Below the pieces are notes generated by a model that was not told the origin of the DNA, searched no databases, and was given only the letters and a program-made list of their open reading frames with translations. The position numbers and the translations under genes are program-made. From Gammaproteobacteria bacterium (GTDB lineage: Bacteria; Pseudomonadota; Gammaproteobacteria; Steroidobacterales; Rariloculaceae), in the NCBI GenBank assembly GCA_016927175.1, contig JAFGNC010000240.1, forward strand, positions 1-6,467: DNA of 6,467 nt, written 5' to 3'. Of this stretch, positions 4,923-6,467 are shown piece by piece (position 1 is the first letter of the stretch; each line of letters starts with the position of its first letter).

Positions 4923-6449
4923 TCAGGACTCTTCGGCGCCGCGGCGGCGGCGCGCGCGCTCGACGGCCGCCTCGATGGCCCTGCGGCGCGCGTCTTCGTC
5001 GGCATGCACCTCGGCGCGCAGCGCGTCCTGCGCTTCCCGCGCGTCGCGTTCGGCTTCCTCCAGCCTCTGTGTGCGGCGGCGGTATCGCTCCTCGGCCTCT
5101 GCCGACAGCTCGAGCTGTCGCGCGTGCTTCGCGTGGTCGCGCTTCGCGCCGCGGAAGCGCTCCGTCAGCACGATGTGGCTCGGGCACACGACGTCGCAGC
5201 AGCCGCATTCGATGCAGTCGTCGAGACCGAGCATCTCGAGCCCGCTGTAGTCGTGCGCCGTCGCGGCGACCAGGATCTCCTGCGGCATCAGCCGCGCCGG
5301 GCAGGCGGAGGCACACTCGCCGCAGCGGATGCAGGCCCACTCCTCGAAATCGAGCCGAATCTCGGCAGGCGCGGCGGCGATGACGCAGCTCGTCGCTTTG
5401 GTGATCGGCACGTCGTCGCGGGGCAGCGCGTAGCCCATCATGCTGCCGCCGTGAATCAGCCGCTCCACGTGCCGGGTATAGCCGCCGCAAAGCTCGATCA
5501 GGAAACCGATCGGCGTGCCGATCGGAGCTTCGATGTTGCGCGGATTCGCGACGCCCGCGCCCGTCACGCTGACGATGCGGGTCGTCAGCGGCTCGCCGCG
5601 CCTCGCAAGCCGGTACAGCGCGAACGCGGTGCCGACGTTCTGGCAGACATGGCCGATGTCGGTCGGATAACTGCCGCTCGGGACCTCTTCACCGGTCAGC
5701 AGCTCGATCAGCTGCAGCTCTCCGCCGGCCGGGTAGATCGTCGGCACCTCTGCCAGCCTCAGACGCGGGTCCGCCGCAGCGCGCGCCGCAGCGGCGATGG
5801 CCTCGATCGCGCGCGGCTTGTCGCGCTCGATCGCGATGATGCACTGCGGAGCGCCGACGAGCTCGCACATCAACAGCGCTCCCGCCACGATCTCGCCCGC
5901 GGACTCGCGCATCAGCATGTCGTCGCAGCTGATGTAGGGCTCGCACTCGGCGCCGTTCACGATCAGCGTTCGGCACGGCACCGCCGCGGCGAGCTTTGCG
6001 GCGGTCGGGAACACGGCGCCTCCGAGGCCGGCGAGCCCGCCGTCGAGAACGCGGCGCAGCTGCGCTTCGCGGTCGTCGGGCCAGGGCGGGACGGGCTCGG
6101 ACGTAGCCGCGCGGTCCGCGCCGTCCGTCTCTATCACCACACACAGCGAGCGTCGCAGCCGGTTGCCGGCCGGCGCGAGACGTTCCTCGATCGCCGTGAC
6201 GCGTCCGGAGCTCGAGGCGTGCACGGCCGCGGAGGGCGGCGCTCCGGGGATCGCGATGACCTCGCCCTTTGCGACCTGCTGGCCCACCTCGACGACCGGC
6301 TGCGCCGGCTCGCCGCCGTGCTGCCGCAAGGCGATCACGAGCTCCGGCGGCACGACGCCCCGCAGGATCGGCTGCGTCGTGGAGATGTCCTTGTGCGCGA
6401 GCAGCCTTAACCCGCCGGTCAGCCGCCGGTCGAGCGTCAACTCAAGCAT
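4923..6449 (-). CDS. rsxC: Rnf/Rsx electron-transport complex NADH/FMN and iron-sulfur subunit C
   Basis: Peripheral cytoplasmic subunit (RnfC) that takes electrons from NADH through FMN and two [4Fe-4S] clusters. The product is 508 residues, shorter than E. coli RsxC (about 740) because it has a short C-terminal tail. Order: N-terminal domain with a lipoyl-like fold (about 30-105, V-x-A-S-S-S-G-R-V-T near 76-85); FMN/NADH-binding core with GLAGLGGAVFPTAAKL (138-153), NGAECEPYISCDD (165-177) and QNVGTA (270-275); then two cluster motifs, Cys373-376-379-383 and Cys412-415-418-422, each C-x2-C-x2-C-x3-C-P. Residues 430-505 are charged and predicted to be helical or coiled-coil. The start is ATG at 6447-6449 (M-L-E-L, compare E. 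coli M-L-K-L). No strong ribosome-binding site is seen, fitting coupling to an upstream rsxB outside the window. The stop is 3 nt before rsxD. Confidence 0.97.
   Translation of the reverse strand: MLELTLDRRLTGGLRLLAHKDISTTQPILRGVVPPELVIALRQHGGEPAQPVVEVGQQVAKGEVIAIPGAPPSAAVHASSSGRVTAIEERLAPAGNRLRRSLCVVIETDGADRAATSEPVPPWPDDREAQLRRVLDGGLAGLGGAVFPTAAKLAAAVPCRTLIVNGAECEPYISCDDMLMRESAGEIVAGALLMCELVGAPQCIIAIERDKPRAIEAIAAAARAAADPRLRLAEVPTIYPAGGELQLIELLTGEEVPSGSYPTDIGHVCQNVGTAFALYRLARRGEPLTTRIVSVTGAGVANPRNIEAPIGTPIGFLIELCGGYTRHVERLIHGGSMMGYALPRDDVPITKATSCVIAAAPAEIRLDFEEWACIRCGECASACPARLMPQEILVAATAHDYSGLEMLGLDDCIECGCCDVVCPSHIVLTERFRGAKRDHAKHARQLELSAEAEERYRRRTQRLEEAERDAREAQDALRAEVHADEDARRRAIEAAVERARRRRGAEES
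5184..5216 (-). other. Second [4Fe-4S] cluster motif of RsxC
   Basis: This segment encodes Cys412, Cys415, Cys418 and Cys422, spaced C-x2-C-x2-C-x3-C and followed by Pro423, as in bacterial ferredoxin-like domains. An additional Cys417 sits next to Cys418. The motif is complete. Confidence 0.85.
5301..5333 (-). other. First [4Fe-4S] cluster motif of RsxC
   Basis: This segment encodes Cys373, Cys376, Cys379 and Cys383 followed by Pro384. The spacing C-x2-C-x2-C-x3-C-P is that of a ferredoxin-type [4Fe-4S] site and is intact. Confidence 0.85.
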
Positions 6450-6467
6450 GGTGCGGACTCGTCGAAG
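6442..6467 (-). CDS. Possible last codons of the upstream gene (rsxB expected), mostly outside the window
   Basis: In E. coli and relatives rsxB lies directly upstream of rsxC. Reading the minus strand in one of the two other frames gives S-T-S-P-H-H-A then TGA at 6442-6444, which would overlap the rsxC start by 8 nt (ATGCTTGA). The second alternative frame stops at 6437-6439. Too few codons are visible to recognise RsxB, so this rests on gene order and junction geometry only. Confidence 0.3.

Noticed and set aside
3669..6410. A 913-codon open frame on the plus strand opposite rsxC, rsxD and rsxG.
   Set aside because: It is antisense to three well-recognised genes, its product is Arg/Ala/Gly/Asp-rich with no domain-like sequence, and long antisense open frames are expected in GC-rich DNA with strong third-position bias.
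1..6467. Search by eye for CRISPR arrays, insertion sequences, tRNA/rRNA genes, attachment sites or an unknown defence-like system.
   Set aside because: No spaced direct repeats, terminal inverted repeats, transposase motifs or tRNA-like cloverleaf sequence were seen; nearly all bases are accounted for by recognised genes.

Overview
The window is GC-rich chromosomal DNA with tightly packed genes, of a kind typical of high-GC Proteobacteria. The gene order rsxC-rsxD-rsxG-rsxE-nth on one strand is the arrangement known from Escherichia coli and other Gammaproteobacteria. The protein sequences, as I recall the E. coli ones, match that type closely, so a high-GC gammaproteobacterium is the best guess. 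A betaproteobacterium cannot be excluded, and no genus can be named from the sequence alone.

Layout. Positions 1-684 (minus strand) hold a classical short-chain dehydrogenase/reductase whose C-terminus is cut by the left window edge. A 221-bp divergent intergenic region (685-905) follows. Then comes a complete AraC-family regulator with an AraC_N sensor domain (906-1865, plus). After a 40-bp convergent gap, the rest is a minus-strand operon read from right to left: rsxC (4923-6449), rsxD (3879-4919), rsxG (3236-3898), rsxE (2541-3236) and nth (1906-2544). The rsxA and rsxB genes expected upstream lie beyond position 6467. The last 26 bases may hold the very end of rsxB.

How the genes work together. 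RsxC, D, G and E are subunits of the membrane Rnf/Rsx electron-transfer complex. RsxC is the cytoplasmic NADH/FMN entry subunit with two [4Fe-4S] clusters. RsxD and RsxG carry covalently bound FMN on threonine. RsxE is a membrane subunit with the conserved cysteine pair. In E. coli the homologous complex keeps the redox sensor SoxR reduced; elsewhere Rnf couples NADH/ferredoxin electron transfer to ion movement. Which of these applies here cannot be read from the sequence. nth encodes endonuclease III, a [4Fe-4S] base-excision repair glycosylase/AP lyase, and its start overlaps the end of rsxE. All visible junctions in the operon are overlapping or within 3 nt, which points to one transcript with coupled translation. 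The SDR/AraC pair is a separate, likely self-contained regulatory unit.

I found no mobile element, CRISPR array, tRNA/rRNA or previously undescribed system. The items worth a second look are small: a TTG start for rsxD, a single copy of the repeat that is expanded in the E. coli RsxC tail, the overlapping gene junctions, and a small palindrome at the putative araC promoter.
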